Assembly (NCBI RefSeq): GCF_000737705.1
Contig: NZ_JPRH01000001.1
Span: 496,001 to 560,000, forward strand
DNA from: Chryseobacterium soli
GTDB lineage: Bacteria; Bacteroidota; Bacteroidia; Flavobacteriales; Weeksellaceae
Direction: 5' to 3'
DNA length: 64,000 nucleotides
Shown one piece after another: positions 18,926 to 27,894 of the stretch. The position numbers and the translations under genes were made by a program. Position 1 is the stretch's first letter, and the number at the start of each line of letters is the position of its first letter. Under the pieces are notes generated by a model that was given only the letters and a program-made list of their open reading frames with translations, was not told where the DNA came from and made no database searches.

Positions 18926-19480
18926 TTATATTTCTTTCAAAATTTTGTAGACCAGATGGGTGGGAAGCCCCATTATCGTGTAAAAGCTCCCTGAGAGTTT
19001 TTTGATTTTCGCCATACCCAGCCATTCCTGGATCCCATAGCTTCCTGCTTTATCAAAAGGCTTATAGTTCTGAATGTAATACTCTATTTCTTCATCAGAA
19101 AGAATTTCAAGCTCTACATCCGCCACATCAGTTTTAGTAATCATTTTAGAAGACGTTTTTATCGTAATTCCGGTATATACCTGATGGGTTTTTCCGGAAA
19201 GTTCCAGAAGCATTTTTCGGGCATCGGCTGCATCTTTAGGCTTGCCAAGAATGGTATCATTAATGGCAACAATCGTATCTGCGGTGATCAGAACTTCATC
19301 TTCTGCAAGATTTTCAAACGTATCTGCTTTTAATTGAGAAAGATAAGCTGCGGCATCTTTTATTTCTATATGTTCCGGAAGAATTTCCTCACAGTCAATT
19401 TTTACCACTTCAAAATCGAAACCTAAACTGAACAATAATTCCTTTCTTCTGGGAGACTGTGATGCTAAAAGTATTTTCAT
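18926..19480 (-). CDS. Maf family nucleotide pyrophosphatase
   Basis: House-cleaning NTP pyrophosphatase acting on dTTP/UTP or m7GTP-like nucleotides. It is 184 residues. The N-terminal LASQSPRRKELL (residues 4-15), the ITADTIV motif (about 65-71) and GKPKD-A-R (about 79-87) are diagnostic. The subfamily (YhdE or YceF) cannot be fixed by eye. It is third in a minus-strand operon DUF2520-kdsC-maf, 10 bp after kdsC, with porW 86 bp downstream. Confidence 0.93.
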   Translation of the reverse strand: MKILLASQSPRRKELLFSLGFDFEVVKIDCEEILPEHIEIKDAAAYLSQLKADTFENLAEDEVLITADTIVAINDTILGKPKDAADARKMLLELSGKTHQVYTGITIKTSSKMITKTDVADVELEILSDEEIEYYIQNYKPFDKAGSYGIQEWLGMAKIKKLSGSFYTIMGLPTHLVYKILKEI

Positions 19481-19490
19481 AATCAGTTAA

Positions 19491-20009
19491 TTAAATAGAT
19501 TGGGTATTGTCTTCGTGCCAGTTTCCCTGAACCTTCATTACCTGTTCAATGACGTCACGCACCGCACCGCTTCCGCCTTTTGCAGGAGAAATATAATCCG
19601 CTATGCCTTTTACTTCGGGAACTGCATTTTCCGGACAGGCAGCTATTGCAGAACTTTCCATGATTCGGATATCAGGAAGATCATCACCCATGGTAAGAAT
19701 CTCTTCATTCTTCAGATTATATTTCTTTTTAAAGTTTTCAAAATCAGTCATTTTATTGTGAGACTTCGGATAATAATCCTCAATACCCAGATAATTGATC
19801 CTGTTTTTCACCATTTCGTCATTTCCACCGGTAATAACTCCTATGAGATATTCATTTTTTAAGGCTTTTACCACGGCATACCCATCCAGCACGTTCATCA
19901 CCCTGCTCATATGTCCTCCCGGAAGAAGATATACGCTTCCATCGGTAAAAACTCCATCTACATCAAACACAAAGGCTTTTATATCTTTTAATTTCTCTTT
20001 ATAACTCAT
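19491..20009 (-). CDS. kdsC: 3-deoxy-D-manno-octulosonate 8-phosphate phosphatase (KdsC)
   Basis: HAD phosphatase of the Kdo branch of lipopolysaccharide synthesis. It is 172 residues, the cap-less C0 type. HAD motif I is FDVDGVFTDG (about 14-23), motif II ITGG, Lys in KSHNK, and motif IV GDDLPD. It overlaps the DUF2520 gene by 11 bp. A generic KdsC-like HAD is the alternative. Confidence 0.92.
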   Translation of the reverse strand: MSYKEKLKDIKAFVFDVDGVFTDGSVYLLPGGHMSRVMNVLDGYAVVKALKNEYLIGVITGGNDEMVKNRINYLGIEDYYPKSHNKMTDFENFKKKYNLKNEEILTMGDDLPDIRIMESSAIAACPENAVPEVKGIADYISPAKGGSGAVRDVIEQVMKVQGNWHEDNTQSI

Positions 20010-20748
20010 ACATTTTTTTAATAGAGTGATTCATTGTTTTATAAATTGCAAGACTTTCGTCTTTTAATAGCTGTTCGTGCATTTCCAGCACCCGTACATC
20101 ATTTCTTACCGCAGGTCCGGTTTGCGCAGATTTAGGATCTATTTCATGGATTTTCTGAACCATTTCATCAATTAACGGCAGGAAATAGTCAAAGGGGATT
20201 TCCTGGGAATCTGATATTTCTTTAGCTTTAGAAAAAAGATGATTCACAAAATTACAGGCGAAAACGGCGGTAAGATGAATGTATTTTCTTTTTTCATGAC
20301 TGCTTTCCATGACATTTTTTGAAACCTGGGAGGCGATGTCAAAAAGAAGCTTTTTATCTTCTTCCGTTTCAGTTTCTATAAAAAACGGAATCTTTTCATA
20401 CTCCAGATTTTTTGATTTTGAAAAAGTCTGTAAAGGATAAAAGCTTGCTTTTCTGTAGCCACCAATTAAAATTTCTTTAGAAAGGGAACCCGAAGTATGG
20501 GCGACCAGACAGTTTTTTTTAGTAATCATTTGAGAAACACTTTCCACGGATTGATCGCTTACACAAATAATGTACAGATCTGCGTCTTCCAAATGCTCTG
20601 TGGAATAGGGAACATGTAATTCTTCAGAAATTTTCTTCAGATTTTCTGTATTCCTTCCAAAGATTTGAGCTAAAGGAATGTTTTTCAGAACAAAAGCTTT
20701 TGCCAGGTGATAGGCGACGTTTCCGGAACCGATAATTACAATTTGCAT
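19999..20748 (-). CDS. Rossmann-like and DUF2520 domain-containing protein
   Basis: A 249-residue protein whose N-terminal dinucleotide-binding motif GSGNVAYHLA (7-16) resembles F420-dependent NADP oxidoreductases and 6-phosphogluconate dehydrogenases. The C-terminal helical DUF2520 part carries the conserved HLTAVFACNFVNHL segment. The substrate is unknown. It is the first gene of the minus-strand operon with kdsC and maf; this order is common in Bacteroidota. Confidence 0.88.
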   Translation of the reverse strand: MQIVIIGSGNVAYHLAKAFVLKNIPLAQIFGRNTENLKKISEELHVPYSTEHLEDADLYIICVSDQSVESVSQMITKKNCLVAHTSGSLSKEILIGGYRKASFYPLQTFSKSKNLEYEKIPFFIETETEEDKKLLFDIASQVSKNVMESSHEKRKYIHLTAVFACNFVNHLFSKAKEISDSQEIPFDYFLPLIDEMVQKIHEIDPKSAQTGPAVRNDVRVLEMHEQLLKDESLAIYKTMNHSIKKMYEL

Positions 20749-20786
20749 CTAACAAAGATAAGATTTTATGATATTTGGACTAAAAA

Positions 20787-20819
20787 TTGAAGAAGTAATT
20801 TAACTTTCTGCTATTTTTG
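20787..20819 (+). promoter_or_regulatory. Promoter of the sigma-factor operon
   Basis: TTG at 20787-20789, 22 bases, then TATTTTTG at 20812-20819; the ATG is 26 bp further on. Confidence 0.5.
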
Positions 20820-20844
20820 TAATCCAAAACAGTGAAAGCATCTT

Positions 20845-21396
20845 ATGAAGATTAAGGACGCGGAGATTATTACGCTGATGCAAGACCCACGAACTCAGGA
20901 TAAAGGAGTTCGTGCCCTGATGGATGCTTATCAGAGTAGACTGTATTGGCACATAAGAAGAATTATTGTGGACGGAGATCTTGCTCAGGACACCCTGCAG
21001 GACACTTTTATAAAAGCTTATCAGAATTTTCACCAATTCAAAAATGATAGCCAGTTATATACCTGGCTGTACAGAATCGCCACCAACGAAGCGTTACAGC
21101 AGGTAAATAAGATGAAGAAAATGCAGAAGACCGATGAAGATCCTGAATATTATATGCAGAATCTTGTGGCCGACAATACAGAAGGAGATGCAGAAGAAAT
21201 ACAGATTTTATTGCAGAAAGCCATACAAAGCCTGCCTGAAAAACAGAAACTGGTATTTATGATGCGGTATTATGATGATTTGCCTTACGAAGAAATATCA
21301 AAAATCGTAGATATGTCTGTAGGGACCTTAAAAACCAATTATCATTATGCCAAGCAGAAAATAGAAGAATATATTAAAGAAAATTACGAAAAATAA
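20845..21396 (+). CDS. RNA polymerase sigma factor, ECF (sigma-70 family)
   Basis: Extracytoplasmic-function sigma factor of 183 residues with only regions 2 and 4. Region 2 includes DGDLAQDTLQDTFIKAYQ and the TWLYRIATNEAL helix; region 4 includes the LPEKQKLVFMMRYYDDLPYEEIS helix-turn-helix. The next gene encodes a one-pass membrane protein that is a likely anti-sigma factor, and a small exported protein follows, suggesting an envelope-stress circuit. Confidence 0.93.
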   Translation: MKIKDAEIITLMQDPRTQDKGVRALMDAYQSRLYWHIRRIIVDGDLAQDTLQDTFIKAYQNFHQFKNDSQLYTWLYRIATNEALQQVNKMKKMQKTDEDPEYYMQNLVADNTEGDAEEIQILLQKAIQSLPEKQKLVFMMRYYDDLPYEEISKIVDMSVGTLKTNYHYAKQKIEEYIKENYEK

Positions 21397-21413
21397 TTTT
21401 TGAACAAACAAAA

Positions 21414-21944
21414 ATGAAAGAGTTCGACATAGAGAAACTAGAACGTAAAAACATTTACAAAGTTCCTGAACATTTATTTGAAAATATTCAGGATAGAGTA
21501 ATGCATGATGTAAAGCCAGCCAGAAAAGCCCCTATTTTTAAACTGAATTGGGCATATGGAGCTGCGGCATCATTGGCTTTGATTTTTGGAGCAGCTTTTG
21601 TTTTTAATTCTGATGATACTCCTGCCACAGATGTTGGAAATTCACAAGGAATATATGCAGAAAATAAAAATGAGCCAAAGACAGAAAGCGAGATCGCTTA
21701 TGAAACGTTGAAATCTGATGTAATCTCTGTTGATAATAATGATCAGAATTCTGACAATCAGGAAACTAAAACTGACTCTTATGTACAGCAGAGGGAAGAG
21801 AAAATAAAAGCAGCCCCGGTAAAAGCTGTTTCAAAAAAAGAAGAAAAGCAAGTGAATGAATATTTGGATTCGTTTTCTAACTCTGAGATTTCAGAATTAG
21901 CAAGCAACTCAACTCAAGACGTTTATTTGGATTTATATAATTAA
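21414..21944 (+). CDS. Single-pass membrane protein, putative anti-sigma factor
   Basis: A 176-residue protein with a short cytoplasmic N-terminus, one membrane helix at about 44-64 (WAYGAAASLALIFGAAFVF) and a polar Asn/Glu/Lys-rich extracellular or periplasmic part. No known anti-sigma domain can be read with certainty. The role is inferred from its place 17 bp after the ECF sigma gene. Confidence 0.7.
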   Translation: MKEFDIEKLERKNIYKVPEHLFENIQDRVMHDVKPARKAPIFKLNWAYGAAASLALIFGAAFVFNSDDTPATDVGNSQGIYAENKNEPKTESEIAYETLKSDVISVDNNDQNSDNQETKTDSYVQQREEKIKAAPVKAVSKKEEKQVNEYLDSFSNSEISELASNSTQDVYLDLYN

Positions 21945-21951
21945 AGGAAAG

Positions 21952-22482
21952 ATGAGAAAATTATTATTTACGCTTTTTATTATTGCTGGTTTTGGACTGC
22001 ATGCCCAAAATGCGCAAAATATTCAGAGTTCAGAATATGACTGGAAAAAGATGGACCCTAAACAGCGGAAAGAGGTAATCAATAATCTTTCTCCGGAAGA
22101 GAGAAAGGTGCTTCTTACCAAGTTCCGGAATAATATGGTAATGGAAAATCTGAATATTGACCCAAATGATAAAGCTGAATTCACGAGTTTATATACCGAA
22201 TACCTGGAGAACCAGAAACAGATAAAAAGCCAGTTTAACTCTAATTTTAATCCTGAAACCTTATCTGATGATGAGGCTAAAGCCAAACTGCAGCAGAGTT
22301 TCGAGGTAGGACAAAAATTATTGGATAACAGAAAAAAATATGCAGAAAAAATGCAGCAGGTAATACCCTGTCAGAAAGTTTTGAAACTATTCCAGTCTGA
22401 GGGAATGATGAGGGATAAAATGAATGAAAGAAGACCTCATAATGGGAATGGTGGTGCTGAAAGGCCCAAACAAAACCCATAA
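21952..22482 (+). CDS. Small secreted helical protein, possibly Spy/CpxP-like
   Basis: A 176-residue protein with signal peptide 1-18 (cleavage after HAQ). The mature part is charged and helical, with PEERKVLLTKFR and a C-terminal LFQSEGMMRDKMNERR region. Length, composition and place after a sigma/anti-sigma pair recall periplasmic Spy/CpxP-type sensors, but no LTxxQ signature is clear. It is 7 bp after the membrane protein gene. Confidence 0.65.
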   Translation: MRKLLFTLFIIAGFGLHAQNAQNIQSSEYDWKKMDPKQRKEVINNLSPEERKVLLTKFRNNMVMENLNIDPNDKAEFTSLYTEYLENQKQIKSQFNSNFNPETLSDDEAKAKLQQSFEVGQKLLDNRKKYAEKMQQVIPCQKVLKLFQSEGMMRDKMNERRPHNGNGGAERPKQNP

Positions 22483-22504
22483 TAGTTTATTTTTTTAATG
22501 TTGG

Positions 22505-22542
22505 ACGACTCTCACAGAAAAGTTTTGTGAGAGTCGTTTAAT
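22505..22542 (+). terminator. Terminator of the sigma-factor operon
   Basis: Perfect 12-bp stem ACGACTCTCACA (22505-22516) and complement (22526-22537), 9-base loop, then TTAATTTT. Confidence 0.8.
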
Positions 22543-22593
22543 TTTATAGGTCCAAAAAGGTTTTACATTTATTATTTTTGCAAAAAAAATTGA

Positions 22594-23583
22594 ATGATGA
22601 AAAAGATACTTTTTCTTTTGTGCCCTGTGATATTCTTTGCACAGAAAATTGAGACAATTAATCTCAGTAAATCAATTAATGACCGCAGATCTACTGTTAA
22701 AAGTTTCGATGTTATCGATCAGAGAGCTGATAAAGAGATAGGGACAGTTATGCAAAACAAGGAAAAAGTAAGCATTGTTTTTCCAAATGATGCGGTTACA
22801 GATATTAAAACATGGTTTAATAAAAGCAATAAAGAAAGAGGAAATGATGATATGGTTTTGATGCTGGAAAAATTAAATGTTTCAGAAGAGCAAGGAGAAA
22901 AATATTCAGAAGGGAAAATTAATTTTAAAGCAAGCACATTTTTGAAAAGAAATGATGGCTATCATTTTCTGTACAGAAAAGATACTGTAGTAACTATTTC
23001 TTCAAGAGTTACCGCGTACCTTTCGAAAAGTCTGGCAAGAAGCATTGCAGAAGGATTTACGGATCTGGTGAGAAATTCGCAGAAATTTTTAGCCTGGGAG
23101 CAGGCAATTCCTGAAAATGAGCTTGGAAATTATGATTCTTTAATGAAAAATAATATGGCATTATTCATCAACAAAGAACTTAAGGATGGTATCTACGAAG
23201 ATTTTTATGATTTCTTCACTCAGAATCCTCAACCGGGATTTACCCTCGAAAAAAATTCCAAAGGAGAAATAAACAGAGCGGTAAATGGAAAGAAAAAAAT
23301 AACACTGTATCACTTATATGCTTATGTTTCAGAAGGCAAAGCATATAAAAACACTCCCATAGGAGTTTCAGAGATTTTTAAGAATGAAAATGGGTTTTAT
23401 ATCATTTCCAACAGAGGATCGCTATTTCCTGTTAAGATGAATGTAGCATACGGATCGTTTGGTCTAGTTGGTGCGGCATTAGGCGCAATAGAAACAACAT
23501 CCAAAAATAACAGGGAGCAGAAAAAGGACAAGACAGAAGTCTATTTAGATCCGTTTACCGGGCATTATCAATTCTCGGAATAG
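22594..23583 (+). CDS. Secreted protein of unknown function
   Basis: Not recognised. The 329-residue protein has signal peptide 1-17 (cleavage near FFAQ). Residues 18-150 contain IDQRADKEIGTVM and look like a lipoprotein-type or DUF4136-like beta domain. A conserved-looking C-terminal part has a hydrophobic stretch (about 290-303) with AYGSFGLVGAALGAI. A -7 box TATTTTTG lies at 22573-22580, 14 bp before the start. It is transcribed alone, with a terminator at 23617-23645. Confidence 0.75.
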   Translation: MMKKILFLLCPVIFFAQKIETINLSKSINDRRSTVKSFDVIDQRADKEIGTVMQNKEKVSIVFPNDAVTDIKTWFNKSNKERGNDDMVLMLEKLNVSEEQGEKYSEGKINFKASTFLKRNDGYHFLYRKDTVVTISSRVTAYLSKSLARSIAEGFTDLVRNSQKFLAWEQAIPENELGNYDSLMKNNMALFINKELKDGIYEDFYDFFTQNPQPGFTLEKNSKGEINRAVNGKKKITLYHLYAYVSEGKAYKNTPIGVSEIFKNENGFYIISNRGSLFPVKMNVAYGSFGLVGAALGAIETTSKNNREQKKDKTEVYLDPFTGHYQFSE

Positions 23584-23616
23584 ATCGTTTATAAAATAAT
23601 TTAACACCAAAAAATT

Positions 23617-23645
23617 AAGAGAGATAATGTCTCTCTTTTTTTTAT
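23617..23645 (+). terminator. Terminator before lepA
   Basis: Stem AGAGAGA (23618-23624) with TCTCTCT (23630-23636), then a run of T. The lepA -7 box TATCTTTG (23643-23650) starts within the T-run. Confidence 0.75.
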
Positions 23646-23669
23646 CTTTGCAAATTACATAGTTCTTAA

Positions 23670-25466
23670 ATGAAAAACATACGAAATTTTTGCATAATCG
23701 CTCATATCGACCACGGTAAAAGTACTTTGGCGGATCGACTATTGGAATATACCAATACTGTTACCCAAAGAGAATTACAGTCTCAGACGCTGGATGATAT
23801 GGATTTGGAGAAAGAACGTGGGATCACCATCAAATCTCACGCGATCCAGATGGATTATGAATATAAAGGAGAAAAATATATTTTAAATCTGATTGATACA
23901 CCGGGACACGTAGATTTTTCTTACGAAGTTTCCCGTTCTATCGCTGCTTGTGAGGGTGCGCTTCTTATTGTAGATGCAGCGCAAAGTATTCAGGCACAAA
24001 CTATTAGTAATCTTTATTTGGCATTGGAAAATGATCTAGAAATTATTCCTATTCTTAATAAAATCGATCTTCCGTCAGCAAATCCTGAAGAAGTTACCGA
24101 TGAGATCATGGGCCTTTTAGGATGTAAATATGAAGATGTTCTGAGAGTTTCAGGGAAAACAGGAGAAGGTGTTCACGATTTGCTTGAGCAGATTGTCAAC
24201 AGAATCCCGGCTCCGGTTGGAGATCCTAAAGCTCCGCTTCAGGCGTTGATTTTTGACTCAGTATATAATCCTTTCAGAGGAATTGAGGCTTATTTCAAAG
24301 TTGTGAACGGAAGTATTTCTAAAAATGAGAAGATCAAATTTTTCGCTACCGGAAAAGAATATGGTGCTGATGAGGTTGGAACGTTAAAGCTAAAGCAGGT
24401 TCCGAAAAAAACAATTGAATGTGGTGATGTAGGGTACATTATTTCTGGGATTAAAGATGCAAGAGAAGTAAAAGTGGGTGATACCATTACCTCTTTTGTG
24501 AATCCTGCTTCTGCTGCGATTGATGGTTTTGAAGAAGTAAAACCAATGGTATTCGCCGGAATTTATCCAATTGAATCTGAGGATTTTGAGGAATTAAGAT
24601 TTTCACTGGAAAAATTAAGATTAAATGATGCTTCTTTGGTTTTCGAACCTGAAAGTTCTGCGGCACTTGGTTTTGGTTTCCGTTGCGGATTCTTAGGAAT
24701 GCTTCACATGGAAATCGTTCAGGAACGTCTTGAAAGAGAGTTTAATATGAACGTTATTACCACAGTTCCCAACGTTTCATACCACGGATATTCTAAAAAA
24801 GATCCTGAAACCACCATTTTAATCAACAACCCATCTGAAATGATTGATCCCAATCTTTTAGATAGAGTGGAGGAACCTTATATAAAAGCTTCCATTATCA
24901 CTAAATCTGATTTCGTAGGTGCCGTGATGACACTGTGTATCGAGAAAAGAGGGGAGATTGTGAACCAAAGTTATTTAACAGCAGACAGAGTTGAATTGAC
25001 GTTTAATATGCCTTTGGCAGAGGTTGTTTTTGACTTTTACGATCGTTTAAAATCAATTTCTAAAGGATATGCATCATTCGACTATTCACCAATCGGGATG
25101 CGTTCTTCCAAGCTGGTTAAAATGGATATTCTAATTAATGGAGATATGGTAGATGCCCTTTCTTCATTAATTCACGACAGTAATGCGTACTATATCGGGA
25201 AGAAAATGTGTGAAAAACTTCGTGAACTGATTCCTAGACAGCAGTTTGATATTGCAGTTCAGGCAGCATTAGGTGCGAAAGTTATTGCAAGAGAAACGAT
25301 CAAAGCATTAAGAAAAGATGTTACCGCAAAATGTTATGGAGGGGATATTTCCAGAAAGAGAAAGCTTCTTGAGAAACAGAAAGAAGGTAAAAAGAAAATG
25401 AAGCAGATTGGTAGAGTAGAAGTGCCACAGTCCGCTTTTATGGCTGTATTGAAGCTGAACGATTAA
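23670..25466 (+). CDS. lepA: Elongation factor 4 (LepA)
   Basis: Ribosome-associated translational GTPase. It is 598 residues. G1 AHIDHGKST (11-19), G2/switch region with [10 protein letters not shown]3 DTPGHVDF, G4 NKIDLP are intact. The C-terminal LepA-specific domain with [17 protein letters not shown] is present. A promoter box TATCTTTG lies 20 bp before the ATG. It is convergent with the lipoprotein gene and shares a hairpin with it. Confidence 0.97.
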   Translation: MKNIRNFCIIAHIDHGKSTLADRLLEYTNTVTQRELQSQTLDDMDLEKERGITIKSHAIQMDYEYKGEKYILNLIDTPGHVDFSYEVSRSIAACEGALLIVDAAQSIQAQTISNLYLALENDLEIIPILNKIDLPSANPEEVTDEIMGLLGCKYEDVLRVSGKTGEGVHDLLEQIVNRIPAPVGDPKAPLQALIFDSVYNPFRGIEAYFKVVNGSISKNEKIKFFATGKEYGADEVGTLKLKQVPKKTIECGDVGYIISGIKDAREVKVGDTITSFVNPASAAIDGFEEVKPMVFAGIYPIESEDFEELRFSLEKLRLNDASLVFEPESSAALGFGFRCGFLGMLHMEIVQERLEREFNMNVITTVPNVSYHGYSKKDPETTILINNPSEMIDPNLLDRVEEPYIKASIITKSDFVGAVMTLCIEKRGEIVNQSYLTADRVELTFNMPLAEVVFDFYDRLKSISKGYASFDYSPIGMRSSKLVKMDILINGDMVDALSSLIHDSNAYYIGKKMCEKLRELIPRQQFDIAVQAALGAKVIARETIKALRKDVTAKCYGGDISRKRKLLEKQKEGKKKMKQIGRVEVPQSAFMAVLKLND

Positions 25467-25482
25467 AATCGAAACATATAGT

Positions 25483-25515
25483 AAAATCCGCAGAAATTTT
25501 CTGCGGATTTTTTAT
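25483..25515. terminator. Bidirectional terminator after lepA
   Basis: Stem AATCCGCAGAA (25485-25495) and TTCTGCGGATT (25499-25509) flanked by A and T runs. Serves lepA and the convergent lipoprotein gene. Confidence 0.8.
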
Positions 25516-26279
25516 TTCAGTTCAAACCTGTTTCTCTGCCTTTCAATGATACTTTTATCATAATTCATTAAAAATACTTCAGTACAGTAATCGTGGAAAC
25601 ATATTTTGAATTTTCCTTTATCTTTCCCTTCCAGAAAGTTTACAGACAAAACCATTATTTCATTAGGATTAAACTCCCAATATCGATATTGACTCCTGCT
25701 GTCACCACATATCAGGGCATTGTCATTGGATAGAATCTGCCATTTTTGTTGGTCATTTAAAACAGCAAGAGGCAGCGATTTAAATTCATGCAGAATTAAT
25801 TTTTTTCCGGAAATATTTTTTACAAAAACCGGAAATGCTTTATATTTTTTGAGTGTTCCCATTTCAAGGTTGTAAACATATTTCGGAATAGTGTCATTAA
25901 TGTTATAGCCAATCTCTACACTCTGCTTAGATAAAGAGTCAAATACTACGGGTTTTTCAGAAAATTTAATCCGTCCAAAACGATTATATAAAAATCTGGA
26001 AAGCATTTCTTGATCTTCTCGGTAAGTACTGTCCGCATAAGATCCAGGTGGTGGCGGAGGGGGATCCATCATTCCCATAAAATATTTAACATTAATAGAC
26101 GAAGTATCTTTCCCTACATAGATTATAGAACTTCCAGTTTCATCAATTCCTTCATTAAATTGTTGAAAGCTTAGCTTTTCACCATGATCATAATGAAGAA
26201 TAATCTTGTCCGCAAAAGATTTTTCTTTTTTGCAGCTTAATAGTAAAAGCAAGGGGATACTGTAAAAAAATGTTTTCAT
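25512..26279 (-). CDS. Putative lipoprotein of unknown function
   Basis: Not recognised. The frame is open to 26330, but the ATG at 26279 gives a proper lipoprotein signal: hydrophobic IPLLLLLS followed by Cys16. The mature 240 residues include a Pro-rich MMDPPPPPPG loop and no known domain. It is divergent from the Nudix regulator gene; about 67 bp separate the starts, and the palindrome at 26319-26337 lies between them, so that regulator could affect both. Confidence 0.75.
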   Translation of the reverse strand: MKTFFYSIPLLLLLSCKKEKSFADKIILHYDHGEKLSFQQFNEGIDETGSSIIYVGKDTSSINVKYFMGMMDPPPPPPGSYADSTYREDQEMLSRFLYNRFGRIKFSEKPVVFDSLSKQSVEIGYNINDTIPKYVYNLEMGTLKKYKAFPVFVKNISGKKLILHEFKSLPLAVLNDQQKWQILSNDNALICGDSRSQYRYWEFNPNEIMVLSVNFLEGKDKGKFKICFHDYCTEVFLMNYDKSIIERQRNRFELK

Positions 26280-26313
26280 AATAAATGTTTGATAAAAGTA
26301 ACAATATTCTTTG

Positions 26314-26337
26314 TATTTTTGTGTATTCATAACGCAA
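26314..26337 (+). promoter_or_regulatory. Promoter with operator palindrome (site 1) of the Nudix regulator
   Basis: -7 box TATTTTTG (26314-26321) overlaps the palindrome TTGTGTATTCATAACGCAA (26319-26337). The palindrome starts 5 bases into the -7 box and covers the expected transcription start. The same palindrome and geometry recur before the NADAR and SPFH genes. TTTG at 26288-26291 could be the -33 box. Confidence 0.65.
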
Positions 26338-26346
26338 ATTAATACA

Positions 26347-27042
26347 ATGCAGTCTCCAAAAAAATTACAGGATATAAAAGTTGCAGTAGATGCAGTTATT
26401 TTCGGATACTTTGATAAGAAAGATCTTCAGATCCTTTTGATTAAAAGAAACATTGAACCCTTCAAAGGCGGATGGGCACTTCCCGGAGGGCTGGTTTTGG
26501 ATGACGAAAACCTTGACGACGCTGTAAAAAGGGAACTTCATGAGGAAGCAGGCATAAAGCCTGATTTTTTAGAACAACTCTATACATTTGGTAACGTAGG
26601 TCGGGATTCCCGGAATAGAGTGGTTTCTGTGGCTTATTTGGGCCTTGTTAACCCTTCCTATCATGAACTGTTTGCCGATTCGGATGCTGCCGACGCGCAA
26701 TGGTTCAGTATTAATAAACTCCCATCCCTTGCTTTTGACCATCAGACGATTATTGATATCGCCTTAAAAAGGCTTCGTACAAAACTCCAGTATCAGCCTA
26801 TCGGGTTCAATCTTCTCGATGAAGAATTTCCTTTTTCAGACCTTGAAAATCTTTATAAAACCATTATCGGAAAAGAAATTGACCGTAGAAACTTTCGAAA
26901 GAAAATTATGAGCTATGAGCTCCTTAACGAAACCAATAACGTTAAAAAAGAAGGAAGTGGGAGGCCTGGAAAATTATTCACTTTTAACCAAGAAAAATAT
27001 AAGGAACTCGAAGAACAGGGTTTTTATTTTGAAATTAAATAA
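26347..27042 (+). CDS. NrtR-type transcriptional regulator (Nudix plus winged helix)
   Basis: Protein of 231 residues: Nudix domain (about 8-140) and C-terminal NrtR winged helix (about 155-231, with RRNFRKKI and GRPGKLF). NrtR proteins sense ADP-ribose or related NAD products and repress NAD genes. The Nudix box G-x5-E-x7-REL-x-EE-x-G-I (48-70) is complete, so hydrolase activity may be retained, unlike many NrtR proteins. The ATG at 26347 is chosen because an earlier TTG (26311) lies in the promoter. Related AraR-type Nudix regulators of sugar genes are the alternative; the ADP-ribose neighbours favour NrtR. Confidence 0.88.
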   Translation: MQSPKKLQDIKVAVDAVIFGYFDKKDLQILLIKRNIEPFKGGWALPGGLVLDDENLDDAVKRELHEEAGIKPDFLEQLYTFGNVGRDSRNRVVSVAYLGLVNPSYHELFADSDAADAQWFSINKLPSLAFDHQTIIDIALKRLRTKLQYQPIGFNLLDEEFPFSDLENLYKTIIGKEIDRRNFRKKIMSYELLNETNNVKKEGSGRPGKLFTFNQEKYKELEEQGFYFEIK

Positions 27043-27102
27043 GATTTGATCTGGATAGAAGGGATCGGTTTTCTAACAAATAGTACTCAACTTAATTTAT
27101 AT

Positions 27103-27127
27103 GCAACGGGCTTTGGTCCGTTTTTTT
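27103..27127 (+). terminator. Terminator after the Nudix regulator
   Basis: Short stem AACGG (27105-27109) and CCGTT (27118-27122) with an 8-base loop, followed by seven T. It separates the regulator from the NADAR gene. Confidence 0.65.
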
Positions 27128-27173
27128 ATTGCAATTAAATTTTTATATCTGTAAATCAATTGATTATATTTTT

Positions 27174-27192
27174 TAGTGTAAAATTAACACAA
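27174..27192. promoter_or_regulatory. Operator-like palindrome (site 2)
   Basis: TAGTGTAAAATTAACACAA resembles the site 1 and site 3 palindrome with one half-site change (TAGTGT). It lies 35 bp upstream of site 3, allowing cooperative binding of two dimers. Confidence 0.5.
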
Positions 27193-27222
27193 ATTAATTT
27201 GCATGTATAAATGATATTCTTT

Positions 27223-27246
27223 TAAATTTGTGTAAAAATAACACAA
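27223..27246 (+). promoter_or_regulatory. Promoter with operator palindrome (site 3) of the NADAR gene
   Basis: -7 box TAAATTTG (27223-27230) with TTGTGTAAAAATAACACAA (27228-27246), the most symmetrical copy. The palindrome again starts 5 bases into the -7 box. It ends on the A of the first ATG, so transcription would start inside the site. Confidence 0.65.
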
Positions 27247-27782
27247 TGATGAAATTTAGTTTACATAAATTAATAGAAGAGAATCAGGAGAACGAATTTA
27301 TTTTCTTTTGGGGGCATCAGCCATCAAAAGATGGAACGATTACCAAAACCTGTTTCAGCCAATGGTGGTTATCTTCATTTGTGGTAAATAAAGTTACCTA
27401 TGAATCTGCAGAGCATTGGATGATGGCAAAAAAAGCTGAATTGTTTGGAGATGAGATACAACTGAAAAATATCTTATCAGATCTGAGTCCTGCCAATGCA
27501 AAGAAATATGGCAGAAAGGTAAAAGATTTTGATCCTCTAACTTGGGAAGAAAAAGCATATCAGATAGTAGTTGAAGGTAACTTCCATAAATTTTATCAAA
27601 ATGCTGAACTTACCAAATTCCTGCTATCAACAGGAAATAAGGTTATTGTAGAAGCAAGTCCATTTGACAAAATATGGGGAATAGGAACAGATAAGCACCT
27701 TGAAGATCCTAAAGAATGGAAGGGAACTAATCTCCTTGGATTTGCTTTAATGGAAGTTAGAGAAGAGTTAAAAAGGCAGTAA
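27246..27782 (+). CDS. NADAR (YbiA/DUF1768) family protein
   Basis: NADAR means NAD- and ADP-ribose-associated. Family members are N-glycosidases: plant and bacterial ones act in riboflavin-intermediate repair, others remove ADP-ribose from guanine in DNA. The 178 residues show FSQWW near 37, the ESAEHWMMAKKAELFGD helix, VEASPFDKIWGIG and the closing NLLGFALMEVRE. The ATG at 27246 (or 27249) is used; the earlier TTG lies in the operator. It has its own promoter and begins the ADP-ribose gene series. Confidence 0.88.
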   Translation: MMKFSLHKLIEENQENEFIFFWGHQPSKDGTITKTCFSQWWLSSFVVNKVTYESAEHWMMAKKAELFGDEIQLKNILSDLSPANAKKYGRKVKDFDPLTWEEKAYQIVVEGNFHKFYQNAELTKFLLSTGNKVIVEASPFDKIWGIGTDKHLEDPKEWKGTNLLGFALMEVREELKRQ

Positions 27783-27784
27783 TC

Positions 27785-27874
27785 ATGAAAAAATCTGATA
27801 ACGGATTTTACGTTGATAAAGTAAAGAGCGGATCATCTCAAATATGGATAGATGTTTTGCTTAACACAAAATAA
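27785..27874 (+). CDS. Possible 29-residue peptide or gene remnant
   Basis: ATG two bases after the NADAR stop opens a 29-codon frame (MKKSDNGFYVDKVKSG...). No family recognised. It could be a real micro-ORF, the tail of a decayed gene, or chance. Confidence 0.25.
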   Translation: MKKSDNGFYVDKVKSGSSQIWIDVLLNTK

Positions 27875-27894
27875 AAGTGTAAAAAAATTTACCT

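Noticed and set aside
27862..27881. A fifth operator copy (ACACAA...AGTGTAA)
   Set aside because: The half-sites face outward and do not have the 7-base spacing of the other sites.
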